Source of the DNA: Haliclystus octoradiatus
Lineage: Eukaryota; Cnidaria; Staurozoa; Stauromedusae; Haliclystidae
Assembly (NCBI GenBank): GCA_916610825.1
Contig: OU744447.1
Coordinates: 34,328,869-34,392,868, forward strand
DNA length: 64,000 nucleotides
Direction: 5' to 3'
Under the pieces are notes generated by a model. That model was not told the origin of the DNA. It did not search any database and saw nothing but the letters and a program-made list of their open reading frames with translations. The position numbers and the translations under genes were made by a program. Shown piece by piece: positions 12,201-52,189 of this stretch. Numbering within the stretch: position 1 is the first letter of the stretch; every line of letters starts with the position of its first letter.

Positions 12201-15200
12201 ATGATAATAAATTCACCAATTTTTTTTTTTTTTTCTCAATAATTTATTTATAAAAAACAACAAAAAAACCATGGCTTGTATTCCTGAAATCACACGCGTG
12301 CGACAAAACGCACGCCGCAGAAACCCAAGGCGTGTGATGGAGTGAGATTTGTTATCATGGCAACACGATAACCGGTTGTCATGGCAACACTATTTTAAGC
12401 TGTTTTGCAAGTCATTTTTACTGATGATAAATGCGAGCTAAACATCAAGATTATTATTTAAAGTTAAAGATTTTATATGCATGATTTTAAAATGATTCTG
12501 CTTTTTTGATTTAATATTAAACAAACATAATTTTGAAAACATTGATGATTTCATTTCACAATTATTCACTTGGTTGATTCTAATGAAAACAGGAATTTGA
12601 AAAGTGATAACATTTCCTAACAATAGTACAGAAGGTGTTGAATTTCAATGCAATAAAGATAGATGTTTTGTTTGCTTTAATGAGCTTCACATTGATTGAT
12701 AAATTCGAAAATGGAAAAGAACTTATGTCGAGATACTTTTCAAATGAACATCGGTACCAACAAAATGATATAAAACGACATGAGTCAAGTGAGTAAAAAA
12801 ATGAGACTTCATCCAAGGTGGGATATTATCCGATTTGAGAAAAAAACAAAGGAGATTTGTCAAAACAAAGGAAGTCGTTTTTTATTGGAAAGTAGGAAAG
12901 TAGGCGTGCGATCTATCGCACGCCTTGGAACGCCGAGGCGCGTGCAGAGGTGTGCGCGTGCGATCGCACGCCTTGGAATACAAGCCATGAAAAAAACATA
13001 TTAATTTATTATAATTAATTTGTAAGTATCAACTTGTTTTTACTTTAATTATTATAATATTTTTTTTAATTTAATTTTTAAGCGCGCAAATTACGTTAGT
13101 ATATAAATAGCCTATATGGTTATTTTGTAAAACGTGTGGAACCTGTGTATAGTTGCCATTTACGAGATTAGATAATATTGACCACTTAATGGAGGTGACC
13201 TTTCTATAGAGGTTAGATACAAATAAAGTGACCATTATAACCAGGTGGCTGCTTTATAGGCGGACATTTATACACAAGTGACTTTTCGATATGTTGTCTC
13301 AGTTTATCTCAACACCAACCGTGTTTGTTGGTCATGGCTTGTATTCCGAGGCGTGCGATCGCACGCGCACACCTCCGCACACGCCTCCGCGTTCCAAGGC
13401 GTGCGATCTATCGCACACCTACTTTCTTTTCCTTTTTTCGAATATATCAATGTGAAGCTTTATTAAAGCAAACAAAAATTTATTTTTATTAGGGATGCAA
13501 TTCGATTATTTAAATCAATTTTAAATATGCTTGTTTCCAAATATAAAGCAACCTTGCTTGGATAAATTTTTCTTCAAAATCAAATGCTCTTTTCGCCGAT
13601 ATAAAATACGAAACAAACACGCAACAAATCATTCAAAGCGACGTCTTTTGCATGCTTGAATGGTCTACGGAACTCCCCCTAATTACCATAACAAAGAAGA
13701 TCTCAAGTTACGCGCCATTAGTTCTATTCCAGACTCTGTTGCTATGACAATTAATTGATCGAACAGACGTGATGAAGCATAAAGCGCGTTGAATAACATG
13801 AATTCTGTAAACTAATGTCGAAGCAAACTGAGCGAACAAACTGTTATATCTATGTATTCAAAATCTTTTTCAAAATCTATGTAAAGATAGTTAAGTTGAA
13901 TTTGATGTTTTCAACACATTTCTTGCAGTCGTAGAAAAGGTTTTGTTTGTGTTTTTATTGTCTACTTGCATGGTAACAAATAGAACAAGAGATTTTGATT
14001 AATTATTCAATTAGAATCGAATAATGCATTGTCGAATATTCGATTACTGTTTTGACTTTCGCCTAATTTTTATTGTATTGAAATTCAACACCTTGAAAAA
14101 AGTTACTAGTGTGATATTGTTAGAAAAAGTTACCGCCTTTCAACTTCCTCTTTTATTAGAATCAATCAAGCGAATAACTGTGAAATGAGATCTTCAGGCA
14201 GGAGTGTTTTCAAAATTGTGTTTGTTTCAATATTACATTAAAAAAGCAGAATTTTTTTTTAACATGAATATAAAATCCTTAACTTTAAATAATAAACGTG
14301 ATGTCTAGTTTGTATTTATCACCAGTAAAAACGATTTGTAAAACAGCTTGAATCGGTTATCGTGTTGTCGTGGTAACAAATGATCGCACGCCATCGCACG
14401 CCTTAGATTTCTGGGGCGTGCGTTTTGTTGCACGCGTGTGATTTCAGGAATACAAGCCATGTTGTTGGTTATGTTTATTTAGAAGCGTAATACCTCTGTT
14501 AGCAACAACAATCATATTCTACCATTACAGTAGCCTACTATCCTAATAGACCCTACAATTTCTAAATTCATAGGGTCTGTAAACCATTGTGTGATTAAAA
14601 AATTGTATTTACCTTTTTCTCTAGATCAGAAATTCCATTTGATATTTGATGATATTTATCTTTGAGATCATATTTCATTTTATTTAATTCCGTTTTATTT
14701 GGTTTCTCGTGATATTCGATATGATTTTCTGTGATTTCATCATGTCCATCTATTACGCCAGCTAGCGCATGATATTCTGTTACTTTATCTTCATGATGAT
14801 TCAATTCTTGTTGTAATTGAATCAATTCATCAGGAGAGAAATTTGCTACAGAGATAACCAACACATTTTGTAAACAATTAGAAAGGCAAATTGTTAAATT
14901 TAAAAATAAAGTATAGATTATGGCAGTTATCAATAATCTTCTTTTGGTCTAGTAAGTATGTCTATAGTGAGTGGTCTCTCGGTCAACAAGCAGCTAATTT
15001 AATGACTGGTACTTCGAACTTCAAACTTAGGTTACTCAAGAGACTCAATGAGTGGTGGCCTTGTAATTTCTTGTTCAAGATATGTGTTATATCTTATAGT
15101 CTCCTTCCTCTCATAGTCATGTAAATAATCTTGCTGTAAACTACATATTATTCTCTCTATTCTCTTGTTGCAACTGTGTATGGTTGTGTCTGTCTTATCA

Positions 15201-15322
15201 AAAAGTAGCCCTTAGCATCTCTCTTTGTAACGACAGCAGGAACAATCTATGATTATCATAAATTATAATAAAGAGTATTTTTATCAGTCCTTTGAAAAAA
15301 AGTTACGAAGGTTTCTGAATAA

Positions 15323-15364
<42 letters not shown>

Positions 15365-16851
15365 TTTGTTTGTTTCATTTATTGTCAATATATCCAAAAT
15401 AAATACAGGATGTGTGACAGGTTTGTAAGATGTAGTCTTATTTATACATATTCAATTAAATTATTTACATGACTACAGGCTAGATAATATCATCAACTTG
15501 ACTTTCAGAAAGTCGCTTTTTTAATGACTTCGAGATAAATATCCCAAGTCTTCTTGTGATTTGGGATGATGCTTTGGTAAACAAAACCTTTAACTGTTCT
15601 TTGGTGTCAATCTGTCTGAAGTTTGTATATACTTCTTCAGCTATTTTGAAAAATTGATCGCGTAGATCGGTATTATCAATGCATTGAAACAGAAGGTGCA
15701 CTTCATCGTCAATATAGTTTTCATCACAAAATTTACATGTTCGTTCTGGGTATGGAATGTCAAAGTATCTACCAGTCTGAACCCCGAGTTTATGTGCACT
15801 AGTTCGTAGTTTAGTTATTGCACGCCTAGCGGAGGCATTTGGTATTAGTAGGTAACTTTGAAATTCAAAATTTTCATAAATATTTGCATAAAAATTTAAT
15901 TGATTGGATCTGTTTAGGCTGTTAGTGATTAAGTTTTTAAATTTTTCAGAATATTTATCAATTAGCTCTTCTTTGATTGTATTGATTAATTTTTTTTTAC
16001 TCCATTTACTAGCAGTATCTTTGGATAGTAGCCTAATAATGAAAGGTCTATGTTGACTTCTGACAGAAAGGATTTAGCTTTTCCTAGCCAAGATGTTGGC
16101 GAGTTATCGAGCATTTGCTCAGAAAAGGATTTATATATAATCGTGCTTCGATCGGAGTTGATCAGTCGTAGCAAGTACTTCAATACAGTGACTTTAATGT
16201 CTATCTGCAGTGGTGCAATGCCTAGATCTCCTCTTACTGCTAGGGTGTTCGTATTTCCCTTTACGCTCAGCATTTGGCGCATGATTTTTCTTTGCAGTGC
16301 TTCCAGTATGTTGTTCTCTTCACTAGTTATAGTGTCTCCCCAAATGTCGGAAGCATAGAGGAGAATTGGTTTAACAACGGTATTATATAGCGTATGATGG
16401 ATAGCAACGTAGTTCGTGGGGGATCCCTTCAACGAGCGCCTGCTCATGTTCCAGGCCTTTTCACCTTTTTTACATAACTCTTTTATACCAAAAATCTGCT
16501 TGCATGATCTATGGAATGTGAATCCAAGATATTTATAACTATCAGTGTAAGTAAGTTGTTTCCCGTCTATATAAAAATTGTGCGAAGGTCCCGATGGTTG
16601 TAATTTGGAAAACACGATACATTTTGACTTGTCGTGGTTGACATTTAGTTTCCATTTGGAACAATATTGGGAAGTTATATTAATACAGTTTTGAAGCCCT
16701 TGTGGGGTGGAAGAAAAAAGAACAATGTCGTCTGCAAACATCAGACAGTTTAATGGTTGATCTAGCAAGATAATAGGATCAGAGGAATTACATGTGATGG
16801 TTTTGGCAAGGTCATTTACAAAGATATTAAAGAGATTTGGGCTAAGTATGC

Positions 16852-16891
<40 letters not shown>

Positions 16892-18016
16892 ATATACTAT
16901 CAATGGGGCTGTTATCCAAACCAAACCATGTTCAAAACTGGCACGGCCGCACACTGGCTGGTTTGCAAAAGTATGACAGTGCCACCTCCAACATAATATT
17001 CTTTCGATTTGCTGTATTTTATATTCTTAGAATAAAACAATGCTGTTTTCTATTTATCTAAACAATCAGTTTTTATGCCCAGTGGAAAAGGGGAGAAGGC
17101 AAAAATCCAGTGAAAAGCATTTGCCCTCGGGCGAACATATTCTATGATAAATAGCGTATAACTCTGCAAACTGCACTACTTACAGAAACCGAGGCCAAGC
17201 GACTGGCCTACTTACTTATTAATATCACGATCCACTTCACATATCATTAACTTTCCGGTACCAATTTCTATCAAACTCAACTATTTCACTTGGTTTATTT
17301 ATATTTGCGCAATAACAGTGATATACGATATTGAGGTTACACTGTAGTAGACCTATCCTCCAGTTTGTAGAGCACGACAGAGACGCCACTGAGATAATAC
17401 TTTTAGCATCTCTAGCCCCGACAGAAGTTTTTTACGAAAACCTTATTACTACTATTTATCTATAGAATATTGTTTTTCCGCCCAAGAACGCAAAAATTTT
17501 TTGAAGCGCCTTCGCCGGCGGGCGAATGTTTCGTGGGCACCCCAAAGATCTCGTCGAAAAACATCCTTCTCTGCAAACTGGCCTATACTTACGATTAGAC
17601 ATTGCCTGTTGCCATAGTGTTGTTAGTCTTTCATCAGAGAACTTCTTGTCACCATGATGATTTCTAATACTATTTTCATGATCTCGTTCTCGTGTTAATC
17701 CATAACGTTCTAAAATACCTAATAAACGATTTCTTGTTTCGGCTTCAATTGCACCATCAACATCTTTTCCATCTTGCTGCATATGTTTCAATTCAAGCTC
17801 AACTTTATCTAATTTTTTCAATTCAAGTTTCAAATCTTCTAGTTTATTTGGATTACGAATCAGTTTCTGTGCTTTCTTCCAAAGAGCAGTTACACGCTTC
17901 ATTCGGAAATCAGGTTCGACTTTTTCGTTTGAGTGTTTGTCATACTTAGAACCACAAACAAACATTCCGCAAAATAAAAGAAGCGATAAAACTTGATAAA
18001 AGTAGTTCATATCCAT
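9159..18016 (-). CDS. LRPAP1: LDL receptor-related protein-associated protein (RAP)
   Basis: ER chaperone that stops newly made LDL-receptor-family proteins from binding ligand too early. Four exons read on the minus strand: 18016-17593, 14845-14613, 9905-9792 and 9386-9159; phases agree and give 332 residues (human precursor 357). Residues 1-22 are a signal peptide. Three three-helix repeats follow: D1 (FRMKRVTALWKKAQKL), D2 (DERLTTLWQQAM, then NFSPDELIQLQQEL) and D3 (DFEDSRILQLWRTAQ, then FTEEELKSIK). The last exon keeps the VRRLLHEI helix equivalent, but its final ~18 residues run into a SINE head and end KLQI, with no HNEL/KDEL-type retrieval signal. A downstream exon with the original tail cannot be excluded; none was found. 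Introns hold a LINE, SINEs and hAT-type elements. Confidence 0.88.
9583..9700. repeat. TTCATGAAC palindromic repeat, copy 1
   Basis: Begins CCTGCGAAAAACAGTTCAGG and holds several GTTCATGAAC-type palindromes. The same lead-in and motif recur at 43.3 and 50.25 kb, so this is a dispersed family. Confidence 0.65.
10348..10508. mobile_element. GTCCGACAAAAG-family MITE, diverged
   Basis: Left end GGTCTGACAAAAAG and right end AACTTTTGTCAGC are inverted, with the family's internal TTCTTCTGAATTTGCTCTAGCC. A SINE begins immediately after it. Confidence 0.5.
10511..10873 (+). mobile_element. SINE family A, near full length
   Basis: Head GGAGGATTAGCTTAGATGGCAG with B box GGTTCAAATCC, complete body, tail GGCGACACCGTCTACATTAC. 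One of the best-preserved copies, in LRPAP1 intron 2. Confidence 0.88.
10904..10980 (+). mobile_element. SINE family A head fragment
   Basis: Only the tRNA-like region (GATTAGCTCATATGGCAGAG ... GGTTCACATCTCCC) is present. It ends where the LINE fragment begins, suggesting a chimeric or truncated insertion. Confidence 0.65.
10981..12112 (+). pseudogene. Degraded LINE reverse transcriptase
   Basis: Non-LTR retrotransposon ORF2 remnant, broken by frameshifts near 11528-11680. The first frame (11019-11528) carries RT motifs: AMDLSKVFDIVHH, then GGVPQGSVLGPLLFNIF, and the catalytic box QYADDTTVY. The second frame (about 11681-12112) covers the thumb and C-terminal region (TRQATRGNFKI, NSTCYGMNSTCV) and ends at a true stop. 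There is no endonuclease domain, so the copy is 5' truncated. It lies in LRPAP1 intron 2 on the strand opposite the host gene. Motifs point to the jockey/CR1/L2 side of LINEs; the clade is not settled. Confidence 0.85.
12270..12989. mobile_element. hAT-type element with CATGGCTTGTATTCC ends, copy 1
   Basis: Ends are CATGGCTTGTATTCC and its inverse. The perfect 8-base flanking duplication AAAAAAAC (12262-12269 and 12990-12997) is the hAT hallmark. The interior has the palindrome GCGTGCGATCGCACGC near its right end and no transposase. The inverted second copy lies 343 bases downstream. Confidence 0.85.
13168..13262. mobile_element. TATAACGG-family MITE fragment
   Basis: Shares GTGACC...TATAGAGG and AAAGTGACCATTATAACCAGGTGGC with the mariner-like MITEs at 35.9 and 45.7 kb. 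It sits between the two inverted hAT-type copies. Confidence 0.5.
13333..14461. mobile_element. hAT-type element, copy 2, inverted, carrying a nested hAT MITE
   Basis: Same termini as the copy at 12270, in opposite orientation, with its own perfect target duplication TTGTTGGT (13325-13332 and 14462-14469). The two copies are therefore independent insertions, not arms of one element. Without the nested insertion it is about 545 bases. Confidence 0.85.
13490..14065. mobile_element. TAGGGATGCAA hAT MITE, nested
   Basis: Starts TAGGGATGCAATTCGA and ends TCGCCTA, flanked by the perfect 8-base duplication ATTTTTAT. Related to the element at 44494 (shared TATGCTTGTTTCCAAAT and GTCGAATATTCGATTAC). 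It inserted into copy 2 of the CATGGCTTG element. Confidence 0.85.
15255..15363 (+). repeat. LINE-like 3' tail with (GATGAT)n
   Basis: AGGTTTCTGAATAAATGATGATG... also occurs at 25.4 kb, which marks it as a retroelement tail. The GAT repeat abuts the tail of the minus-strand LINE, so two elements may meet here. Confidence 0.55.
15364..16960 (-). pseudogene. 5'-truncated LINE, RT and C-terminal region
   Basis: The minus-strand frame from about 16954 to 15986 contains LFNIFVNDL, the catalytic CLMFADDIVLF and SYKYLGFTF, then a thumb/C-terminal region (KPILLYASDIWG, LQRKIMRQML). A continuation in another frame (15701-15480, YTNFRQIDTKEQLK) shows frameshift decay. The 5' end is replaced by a (GAT)n microsatellite at 16853-16889, giving a spurious poly-Ser run and removing the RT fingers. 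The 3' end runs into another (GAT)n near 15325-15363. It lies in LRPAP1 intron 1 on the same strand as the host. Confidence 0.85.
17398..17588. repeat. Dispersed repeat beside LRPAP1 exon 1
   Basis: Matches 28570-28767 over about 190 bases (TATTGTTTTTC, GCAAAAATT, AAGCGCC, GCAAACTGG), with a partial copy near 17100-17165. It ends five bases from the exon 1 donor. Confidence 0.6.
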
Positions 18017-18957
18017 GTTTGTAACTGTAAATACAAATTAATCTTAAACAGCCGTAGTAATCCAGGTAGTACCACCATACACCTATAATATAATGTACTG
18101 CTTTAAGTAATTATCCTCAAGGAGTAACTTTTTGAACCAACAGACAACAAAACAGTCTCTTGAGAGAAAAATGATTTTTGACGATCAAAAGTTGTCATTA
18201 TTCAATAGCCTCTAAATTTGAAAAAAGTACCGTTTGTCAAAGTGGTCCTTCATACAGGTACGGAATCTATAAGGGAGGATTGTCGTCCAAATAATTATTT
18301 TGGCAGATTATTTATCATGGCTAATTCAAAACACAATCAAATTATCAAAAGAAATGGACTTTGCTGCAGGGTTAAGGATTCGCAATGACAAATTATCATA
18401 TTATATATTATTTATAGTATTTCGTAAACTTGTAAAGCGCCTAGAACACACTGCCATAGGCGCTATATAAATAAACGTTATTATTATTATTAAGATAACA
18501 AATTACATATATTGCAGCGAGCATCTTTCTTTCATCTTTGCCTATTAATAATAACGCAATAATTCAAAGCGTGTTTGAATCTGCCTTTGCATGCTGACAC
18601 CGTAGGCATCATTCATAAATATAACAAGCACAACTAAAGAAATGTCAGAAAGAAAAGGGAGCACCAAATAAATTAAAACACGCCACTTTCAAACCTAGGT
18701 ATCTTCCATAATTTTGTCAAAGCTATATAGTTGGTACGGTACCAATAAGTTATTTGGAACTATGTTGGTATTTACAGATCTTTTAAACGTTTGAATTTAC
18801 ATAACCTTAATCATTGCTCTTTGAAATTAAGACTATATCATACAAACTGAAGGTGATGACGGTTACCTAAGAATATGCATATAGTGAATTTCAAAAAAGA
18901 TTTTCTTTAATTACACGAATCGTGTTGCGCTAAGTAATATCTCAAGATTTGCCCGTT
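18017..18957. other. Spacer between LRPAP1 and PP2Ac
   Basis: About 940 bases between the LRPAP1 ATG and the PP2Ac polyadenylation signal; the LRPAP1 promoter should lie here. I see no TATA box or clear regulatory motif. A LINE tail occupies 18428-18493. Confidence 0.5.
18428..18493 (+). repeat. LINE 3' tail with (ATT)n
   Basis: TTGTAAAGCGCCTAGAAC, then GGCGCTATATAAATAAACG and (TTA)n. This hairpin-like GCGCC...GGCGC tail with a simple-repeat end is typical of invertebrate LINEs. No coding part remains. Confidence 0.6.
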
Positions 18958-18963
18958 TTTATT
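18958..18963 (-). terminator. Polyadenylation signal of the PP2A catalytic gene
   Basis: AATAAA on the minus strand, 62 bases past the PP2Ac stop codon. Confidence 0.55.
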
Positions 18964-19024
18964 TTATATCATTATCAAAATAAAATAGTGATAAGAATAA
19001 CGAAAGTAGTATCATTGCCAAGTT

Positions 19025-27242
<8,218 letters not shown>

Positions 27243-28804
27243 GATTTAAAATTCTAAATTTACCTAACGCTTCAAAAGCGTTGGACAGTATTTAAATAAC
27301 AAAAACAAATGCAATGTATGCAAAACGTTTGATTACCTAAGCAAAATTTCAGCTCCAACTCTACGTTTTGAAAAGTTACTCCTAAAGTGGCAACTGAACA
27401 CCATCTAAAATAAATATCGAGAAAGTATGGTGAGTTCATTTCTTAACATGTCCCAAATAAGGAGAGTATGCCCATATTTAATAAAAATCATAGGGAGTCC
27501 AATGCCAGATATCATTTAGAGGCTTCATTATTCTCAGCTCACCCTTCAAAATCCCATACGTCATAGCTTTTAATTTTTAATTTTCGCATTTTCCTTTAAT
27601 CCTTCATTTGCTCCGTCCGTATGACCGTATACTATTTTCCATCAAAAAGATAAATTTTTCGAGGTGATCAACTCTACAAGTATGCTATACATGGGATACA
27701 TATATATGATCAGGTACATTTTCCATCCATGACAATTTGCCAGACTTTCCATTTTTGAAGGGTGACTTGTGATAACAATTATGCCGATTGAGAGACTTGG
27801 ACGCCACCCACTTGATAATTTCAGATAAGTTTTTGTTTTCGTTATTTTGGAAATCTTCCGTCACCAGGGAGGAAAAAACCTCCTTACACATAATTTGTTT
27901 TCATATATTTCAATAAATTAAAGGTAAGAATAATAATTTATGGTTGATTATAGTAAAATAAGATTGGTTTTGGTCTTTGCAAAGCTTGTTATGTGTCCTT
28001 ATTTATTTTCGCGATCAATTGAATACATTTCAGTGTAACGAAACAATTTTCGTTTGTTTTGAAATATCACTTTATGCTGCAAACAGGTTGCACGACCCTG
28101 ATTAGATTCTAAATGGAACGCTCCTTCTTGTAAGCATACATTTTCAGCTGTAATTCTAGTGTTATAGAATAAATCTAATCAATGATATTCCCTGTATTAA
28201 ACCCGTGATAATGTCGGGTGGCATTTGTTAGGCGTATCACCGTAACAAACAAAGCCCAAAACGTCAATAGTGTTTGAAATAATTCTGAATACTTTGGATG
28301 GTCTACCCTACAATGCCTACTGGCCTACTTCCTTTATTCAGTTTCATTCAAATCGTATTGATTTTATTGCTTTAGGATATCCAAACTGTTTTTGCAACAT
28401 ATGTGTCCTCAAAAAGTTATTTTACCATCTTTTGGGAAGGGAAAAAGGGTGATCAGCACAGATATGTCAGGCAAAAATAAAAACTTTGAATTTGCCAAAT
28501 CACGAACAAACACACAGAAAAATATCCGATTTCATAAATCACGACACCCGGAAACGAGATAATATTTTCAGCATCTCAAGCAGCCCGTGAAAAAATTTTT
28601 CAGGAACTTTATAACTACTATTTTAAAATTATTTATCTATCGTATATTGTTTTTCTGCATGCGGAGAAAGCAAAAATTCGTTAAGCGCCCGCACCAACAG
28701 GCAAATATTTTGTGGCCGCCCCCGAGATTTCATCGAAAAGTGCCCACGTCTTCAAACTGGGTTCTAAGATGAAAGGTATCCTCATATTCTTCGTTTATTT
28801 TTAG
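27243..28804. promoter_or_regulatory. Head-to-head spacer between PP2Ac and annexin
   Basis: About 1.5 kb separates the PP2Ac ATG (minus strand) from the first annexin coding exon (plus strand). Both promoters and the annexin 5' non-coding exon should be here. I see no TATA box or CpG-rich core. The last 200 bases are the dispersed repeat also found at 17.4 kb. Confidence 0.4.
28570..28767. repeat. Dispersed repeat upstream of annexin exon
   Basis: Second copy of the 17398-17588 repeat. It ends 38 bases before the first coding exon of the annexin. Confidence 0.6.
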
Positions 28805-28806
28805 AT

Positions 28807-49926
<21,120 letters not shown>

Positions 49927-50035
49927 TTAATTAACAACAAATAATTAATATGAAGATCTATTTAGTATCAGGTTATGCTAGATCGATCTTTGTAATTATA
50001 ATTTGTTTGAATGAATGTAAAATGTAAAATGTCAT

Positions 50036-50041
50036 AATAAA
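50036..50041 (+). terminator. Polyadenylation signal of the annexin gene
   Basis: AATAAA 110 bases after the annexin stop codon. Confidence 0.6.
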
Positions 50042-50249
50042 TGCTGCAAATAATTCTGTTTTATAATCACACAAAAATATTACCTTAAACAATCATTACG
50101 ATCATTGTCATCTTTATTTCAATAGAGTAACTAACAAGACATAATTTGTAGAGACGTCGGAAGCAACTTAGGTTAGGGGACGAGCTTGGCTTAAGGGGGA
50201 ATTTAACAAATTTCCTTGCTGTGCTTGAATATAATGTTTTGATGACACC

Positions 50250-50375
50250 CCTGCGAAAAACAGTTCATAGACGTTATCTGGTCTCAATTGTCATGAACTC
50301 TCACAGACAGTTCATGAACAGTTCATGAAAATTTGGGGCCATTTAACGTTCATGAGCTGTACATGAACTCCTGAA
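50250..50375. repeat. TTCATGAAC palindromic repeat, copy 3
   Basis: CCCCTGCGAAAAACAGTTCA lead-in, then CATGAAC units and the TTTGGGGCCATTTAACGTTCATGA block also seen at 43.4 kb. Confidence 0.65.
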
Positions 50376-50934
50376 AAGAGAGACACTATTATCTTATTTA
50401 TTTTATTGACAAACCAAAACAATAGCCATTAAATCTGACATAATGATAGAAATAGGAGTGGATTATTAATAATTATAATTGCAGTGAATATATTATAATT
50501 TTTTCTGGAAGGCATTTCTTGTCCCTGCCTCCCTTGCCCCAACAGCAGGATGGGCAGTCACCCCCGCTGCTCTGGTGTCGCTGATGGTGAACTCAAACGA
50601 CTTCTCTTCTGCAGGGCCCTCACAAAACATTAGCATTTTGTTTATTATAGGGGGCATTTTTAAGGCTAAATACATTTATTCCGAACAATATAATTTAATC
50701 TTATTTGTCTGAACTATGCTCTATATGTTTCATGTGAGGTTGGATTACAAAATAAAACCATTACAAAGCCATTACAGTTACATTAAATTACAGTGTTATT
50801 GAAAAAATAAAAATTAATGAAAAGTCAAATTTGCTATGGCAACAATAGGCCCTGATGTAAGAATTCTGGTTATGGCAACGATGGGCCATGGTGTAAATGC
50901 GTTTTTACAAAAACGCTATAGCGACTATAGGCCA

Positions 50935-51318
50935 CCATATGAGACGTCGTACCCATGCAGAACCTTTATGTAACCGCCTTGGTATTCTTCAGTTGGAGGA
51001 TCTTTACACTTCTAAAGTCTTGTTGTTTCTGCATAATGTCATCAAGGGTAAAGTTCCATCACATTTTTAAAATGTTTTTGTCTTTCAGCCACGTCATCGT
51101 CGAAAACAAAACATTTTTGTCGTACCTCATGCAAAAACATCTGCATTACAAAATTACCCCAGTTTTCAGTTTCTTTCCCTCTGGAATGGTTTCAAGTTCA
51201 ATTTTGATCTCAATATACCGACTCATGGTTTTTCTAGGAAGTTAAAAACATTGTTTCTAGAAAGATACTATGATGTCTGCACTGTCAAGAACTGCAATAT
51301 CTGTTGTGACTATTAAAT
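50935..51318 (+). pseudogene. C-terminal end of a LINE ORF2
   Basis: Reads RRRTHAEPLCNRLGILQLEDLYTSKV, then, after one stop, FVVPHAKTSALQNYPSF and SRKLKTLFLERY, ending at TGA or TAA by 51316. This is the typical tail of CR1/jockey-like LINE proteins. One in-frame stop near 51069; 5' part absent. Confidence 0.6.
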
Positions 51319-52189
51319 CTTATTTCTTCATTGCTCATTCTTCTAGTCCCCTTCATAATTCTTTCCTCCTCATTAACCATATAGTTGGTTTTCTAACTGA
51401 GTTTATTATCTATTGTAATTAAATCATATTTTCAAATGTATTTCACACCTTTTATAATATTGTTTATTCTATATTTTCAAATGTATTTGAAACATTTTAT
51501 AACTTATTCTGTTCATTTAGCCATATTTAATATTACTATTATTATCATTCTCATTGTTTACTATTCTTATTTAAATGTTGTTTTAAATTTTACAAATTAT
51601 CTAAATATAACATTTCTTTAATCATTTTATAAATTTACAGGTATCCCAAATAAACAAGCATTGATTGCTTCAGGGATTAACCTTATCATGTATCACTAAT
51701 TAACTTTCAACTACGTTGATTTGTAAATTATTAAGTGTTTTACATGATTAAATAAACATCTATCTATATATTGTCCATAGATAGTGGTTAGTGGAGTACA
51801 ACAACATCGCGTTGTATCAGATCAGGACTCAGGAGAGCCGAAGTTTGGGGCCACAACAGAATGGACAGTGCTTTCAGCCCCTAACACCTGATAAATGTAT
51901 AATACAGTGGATATGAATTGTTAAGCTGAGCTTGGCTTGACAGTTTACATTCATTTTTGCGCAAATTGAAACTATTGTTGAAAATTTTGAGAGGATATTG
52001 GGTTAACGGGGAAAGGTATGAGACGAGAAGGAATGCCTCTCCCCTTCCGTAAGCTAGATAACAAGCTGGTACTCAGACCTTTCTATTCTACGCGTACAAC
52101 ATTTTCTCATTGAAGATTCGAGAGTCTCCAGGGTGTTGGCGTTTTTTCAGCTTGGATTCTTACATCGCAGCTTATTAAACGGCTAGAAA
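51319..52189. other. Upstream region of the G-gamma gene
   Basis: AT-rich, then GC-richer from about 51780. Probably contains the LINE 3' UTR followed by the G-gamma promoter and leader. No TATA box at a convincing position. Confidence 0.35.

Noticed and set aside
12895-13425. GCGATCGC-containing palindromes as a bacterial HIP1-like signature
   Set aside because: They lie at the ends of hAT-type elements in animal DNA; the likeness to the cyanobacterial octamer is coincidental.
16794-17061. Poly-Asp and poly-Met frames
   Set aside because: (GAT)n microsatellite inside the truncated LINE.
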